A stretch of DNA of 64,000 bases, from contig CALKHR010000141.1 in the NCBI GenBank assembly GCA_937988885.1, positions 50,228 through 114,227 of the forward strand, written 5' to 3'. This document shows positions 61,541 through 64,000 of this stretch, piece by piece. The translations under genes were made by a program, and so were the position numbers. How positions within the stretch are numbered: the first letter of the stretch is position 1; the number at the start of each line of letters is the position of its first letter. The notes beneath the pieces were generated by a model. That model saw nothing but the letters and a program-made list of their open reading frames with translations, was not told the origin of the DNA and searched no databases. The stretch comes from an uncultured Roseiflexaceae bacterium. Its GTDB lineage: Bacteria; Chloroflexota; Chloroflexia; Chloroflexales; Roseiflexaceae.

Positions 61541-61882
61541 TTTCACATCGAGTTCGGCGCTTTCGTACGCGATACCCCCAAAAATCATTTGCACCTTGTG
61601 ATTGATAGCATATAATGGTATTACACACGCCAATGTCTGGCGTTTAAGAATAGATACATTTGAGCGTAAGATACAGCGGTTTCCCCTTCTGTTGTCGATA
61701 GATAAGCTCGTGCATAGCACGTTGTGCTGGCGTTTGTTGTGGGATGGATGTGCAACACTAGCTGTCATTCTTTTTCTCATCTCACAGTTCCCTGGCTGAT
61801 CCATTCCCGATTTGCTCTGGCGATGGCACTGCTCTAGAGACACTAAACCCGCGATATCTTCTGCTCACAACGGAGCGTTGCT
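61541..61882. other. ricT upstream region with promoter and long leader
   Basis: TTGCAC (61589-61594), 16 bp, TATAAT (61611-61616). The leader of about 260 nt contains a short CGCCA/TGGCG hairpin and no supported ORF. Confidence 0.45.
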
Positions 61883-63130
61883 ATGCCTGTTGTGGTTGGG
61901 ATACGATTTAAGGATTCTGGCAAGATTTATTTCTTCGATCCAAACGGCTACGATACTCTCACCCAAGGTGATCACGTTATTGTGGAAACGGTGCGCGGTC
62001 TTGAGCTCGCCAAGGTTGCGATCGGCCCGCACGAAGTTGGGGAAGAAGAAATTGTTGGAGAACTCCGCCCGGTTGTACGGTACGCCGAGGACACCGATTT
62101 TGAGCGTATGCGCTTGCTGAGCGCGCGACACAATGAAGTTCTCGCACGCTGTGCCGAAAAAGTCGCCGAGCACGATCTCCCTATGCGGCTCGTCAAAGCC
62201 GAATACAGCTTCGACGGCTCGCGCTTGACGTTCTACTTCACCGCCGATAAACGAATCGACTTTCGGGCGTTGGTGCGCGATTTGGCCCGTACCTTCCGCA
62301 CACGTATCGAGCTACGCCAGATCGGCCCGCGCGACGAAGCAAAGCTGCTTGGTGGCATCGGTCCCTGTGGTCGCACGCTCTGCTGCGCCACGTTCCTGCC
62401 CGATTATGCCCGTGTGTCCATCAAGATGGCCAAGGATCAGGATTTGCCCCTGAATCCTAGCAAAATCAGCGGCGTCTGTGGTCGCCTGTTGTGCTGCCTC
62501 TCCTACGAGCACGAGCAGTACATTCAGATCAAGAGCGAATTGCCCCGCAAAGGGAGCTGGGTGCAGACTCCCGATGGCCCGGGTGAAGTGGTGGCCGTCA
62601 ATGTGGTGCGCGAAACGGTCACTGTCGAGCTGGCTGGCAGCGGCGTACACGAGGAGTATCAGCCGAGCGTGCTCACCGAGGCGACTCGTCGTGTAGGCGA
62701 GGTTGCCCGCAGCCGCAACGACGAAGGTATCACGCCCGCCGCCCGCGAGCGTCGTGAAGCTGCTGCCGAGCAGCGTTCGCGCCGCGAAAGCAAGAATAGT
62801 GGTGAGCGCCGCCTGTTGCGCGATACGATGGAAGACCCCGAAGTGCTTGAGGCGCTCGCACTGCTCGAAGAAGGTTTTGACGATCGAGAGGCAGGCCAAC
62901 TCGACAATTACTATCGCGAATCTGGTGAGTCACGCGAAGCGCGTACTACAGATACTCGTCAAACATCCTCGCAAAAAACACCTCGTCAAGATCTCATGCC
63001 CTCAAGTGAAATACAACCAACGCAAGAAGCAATAGAACAAGATCAAGAAGATACAACTACGGGAGAAGGTCGTAGCCAATCGCAACGACGTCGTCGGCGC
63101 CGTGGAGGTAAACAAGGCGGCGGAAAGTAG
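61883..63130 (+). CDS. ricT: PSP1-domain protein, RicT/YaaT-like
   Basis: 415 residues. The PSP1 domain (to about 270) carries the Cys sets GPCGRTLCC and GVCGRLLCC that hold Fe-S clusters in the Bacillus RicT-RicA-RicF complex, where it affects RNase Y and phosphorelays. The C-terminal 140 residues are charged and low-complexity, ending in an Arg/Gly/Lys-rich stretch that could bind nucleic acid. No ricA or ricF gene is nearby. The ATG follows GGAG at 8 bases. Confidence 0.88.
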   Translation: MPVVVGIRFKDSGKIYFFDPNGYDTLTQGDHVIVETVRGLELAKVAIGPHEVGEEEIVGELRPVVRYAEDTDFERMRLLSARHNEVLARCAEKVAEHDLPMRLVKAEYSFDGSRLTFYFTADKRIDFRALVRDLARTFRTRIELRQIGPRDEAKLLGGIGPCGRTLCCATFLPDYARVSIKMAKDQDLPLNPSKISGVCGRLLCCLSYEHEQYIQIKSELPRKGSWVQTPDGPGEVVAVNVVRETVTVELAGSGVHEEYQPSVLTEATRRVGEVARSRNDEGITPAARERREAAAEQRSRRESKNSGERRLLRDTMEDPEVLEALALLEEGFDDREAGQLDNYYRESGESREARTTDTRQTSSQKTPRQDLMPSSEIQPTQEAIEQDQEDTTTGEGRSQSQRRRRRRGGKQGGGK

Positions 63131-63161
63131 ATGTATCTACTAAAACACGGTAAAAATGCGA

Positions 63162-63205
63162 GTTACGGTACAGATGTGGTAAAGTTACGGTACAGATGTG
63201 GTAAA
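63162..63205 (+). repeat. 22-bp tandem repeat, two copies
   Basis: GTTACGGTACAGATGTGGTAAA at 63162-63183 is repeated exactly at 63184-63205, between ricT and the zinc-ribbon gene. A degenerate third start (ACGGTAAA) lies at 63147. It could be an operator array or replication slippage. Confidence 0.75.
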
Positions 63206-63403
63206 AAAGTGTGGCAATCGTTCAAATAGACTATTGCAAAAGTGCAAAAAGTGTGATACCATCCATGGTATGTTCAATGGTTTGGTTTCCACGAGACGCC
63301 TCAGACCCCTCCTGTACCCCCAGGACGAGTGCTCCACCGCTTCATCGTTCCCCAAGCCATGGACAAGCTGTTTCTTTTCTTTCGTTAAGGAGTGATGCTA
63401 GCG

Positions 63404-63790
63404 ATGAGCTACGCGGACAAAACCCTCACGTGTCGGGATTGTGGGATGGATTTCGTTTTTACGGCTGGCGAGCAGGAGTTTTATGCACAGAAGGGGTTCA
63501 CCAACGAACCGACCCGTTGCCCTTCCTGCCGACAAGCTCGTAAAGCGAGTGGTGGGCACAGCAGCTACGGACGCGACAGCTACGGTGGACGTGATAGTTA
63601 TGGGGGTGGTCGAGACAGCTACGGCAGCGGCGGTGGCCGCGGTGGCTTCGGTGGTCAGCGCGAGCTGCACACTACCACTTGCGCCTCCTGTGGTAAGGAA
63701 GCACAGGTTCCGTTCATTCCCCGCGGCGATAAGCCTGTTTACTGCTCGGATTGCTTCCAGCAGCAGCGCCGTTCTTCGCCCCGTTGGTAA
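63404..63790 (+). CDS. zinc-ribbon protein with Gly/Tyr/Arg-rich linker
   Basis: 128 residues. The N-terminal zinc ribbon has CRDCG and CPSC with the typical DFVFTAGEQEFYAQKGF between. A low-complexity linker with repeats of RDSYGG (about 50-85) follows, then a second Cys pair set CASCG and CSDC. Proteins of this type are common in Chloroflexi and Bacteria and are unassigned; RNA binding is suggested by the RGG/SYGG-like linker (inference). The start is set at MSYADKTL because relatives begin there; ATG 63395 is also possible. Confidence 0.8.
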   Translation: MSYADKTLTCRDCGMDFVFTAGEQEFYAQKGFTNEPTRCPSCRQARKASGGHSSYGRDSYGGRDSYGGGRDSYGSGGGRGGFGGQRELHTTTCASCGKEAQVPFIPRGDKPVYCSDCFQQQRRSSPRW

Positions 63791-63812
63791 GCTCTGGTAA
63801 GCCAGACTGAAC

Positions 63813-63855
63813 ACAAAATGGCGGTCTACTCGTATCGAGTAAGCCGCCATTTTGT
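63813..63855. terminator. terminator of the zinc-ribbon gene
   Basis: Near-perfect 20-bp stem: ACAAAATGGCGG/CCGCCATTTTGT plus inner TACTCG/CGAGTA with a 3-nt loop; T-rich on both strands. Confidence 0.8.
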
Positions 63856-63914
63856 TGTGTTTACCCTCAAGATTGCGCTTCAATAGACTATTGAGGATTC
63901 AACGCCTCGAAACA

Positions 63915-63956
63915 TGTGATATCGAGGCGTTGTACACAACAATACCTCAATATCAC
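63915..63956. repeat. GATRTCGAGG palindromic repeat, copy 3 (degenerate)
   Basis: TGTGATATCGAGGCGTTGT pairs imperfectly with ACAACAATACCTCAATATCACA. Its left arm also pairs with CAACGCCTCGA at about 63899. Same core as copies 1 and 2 but more diverged. Confidence 0.5.
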
Positions 63957-64000
63957 AATATTCTAGCTTGAAGATCCGTTTAACTTCCGTTTGCTCCAAT

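Overview
The window looks like chromosomal DNA of a Chloroflexota bacterium, most likely class Chloroflexia (inference). The reasons are a moderately high GC content, lipoprotein solute-binding proteins with long Ala/Thr/Pro linkers, exported proteins carrying the YW..GGL..FGYP repeat, a HAS-barrel protein of the cyanobacterial/Chloroflexi type, a PSP1/RicT protein, and bacterial housekeeping genes (recA, recX, pyrG, mutS, ligA, secD, secF, folK). No rRNA, tRNA, CRISPR array, prophage or transposase gene was found.

Layout. 1-4 kb: two tandem aspartoacylase-like hydrolases (the first cut by the window edge) and an AAA+ ATPase. 4-9.3 kb: pyrG with a structured leader, a small self-contained transcription unit, then recA-recX-MBL hydrolase on the minus strand, with recA under a promoter that carries an SOS-box-like operator. 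9.4-13 kb: a coiled-coil sortase and a membrane-bound spermidine-synthase-like protein. 13.4-20 kb: a long mutS with an acidic insertion, an exported LppX/LolA-like protein, an M32 carboxypeptidase and a HAS-barrel protein. 20-25.4 kb (plus strand): a membrane-anchored methyltransferase, a pseudokinase with an SH3 tail, a sirtuin lacking its catalytic His, a DUF402 protein, a GNAT enzyme and a nucleotidyltransferase-like protein. 26-31 kb: ligA, a methyltransferase, an acetamidase/formamidase, folK and an HD-GYP response regulator. 32-35 kb: two small HTH proteins and an exported repeat protein. 35-38 kb: GNAT-secD-secF.

38-47.5 kb is one minus-strand gene set: GntR regulator, bicupin, ROK sugar kinase, ferritin-like diiron protein, 2Fe-2S ferredoxin, sugar-binding lipoprotein, two permeases and a Gfo/Idh/MocA oxidoreductase. 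It reads as a sugar uptake and catabolic cluster with an unexpected oxidative step, and it has two matching GntR/HutC-type operators in front. 48-51 kb: znuA-znuC-znuB facing a Fur/Zur regulator. 51-53.4 kb: an HD-domain protein and a luciferase-like oxidoreductase. 54-58 kb: a peptide-type ABC transporter whose binding protein appears circularly permuted. 58-64 kb: a leaderless M14 peptidase with FGYP repeats, an FHA-GAF-cyclase, RicT and a zinc-ribbon protein.

Two dispersed repeat families were found by eye. One is a MITE-like element with TGATACCAAATYTGGTTGGA-type ends (three copies). The other is a GATRTCGAGG palindrome (three copies). All functional calls come from reading translated sequence and recalling family motifs. 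No database search was run.
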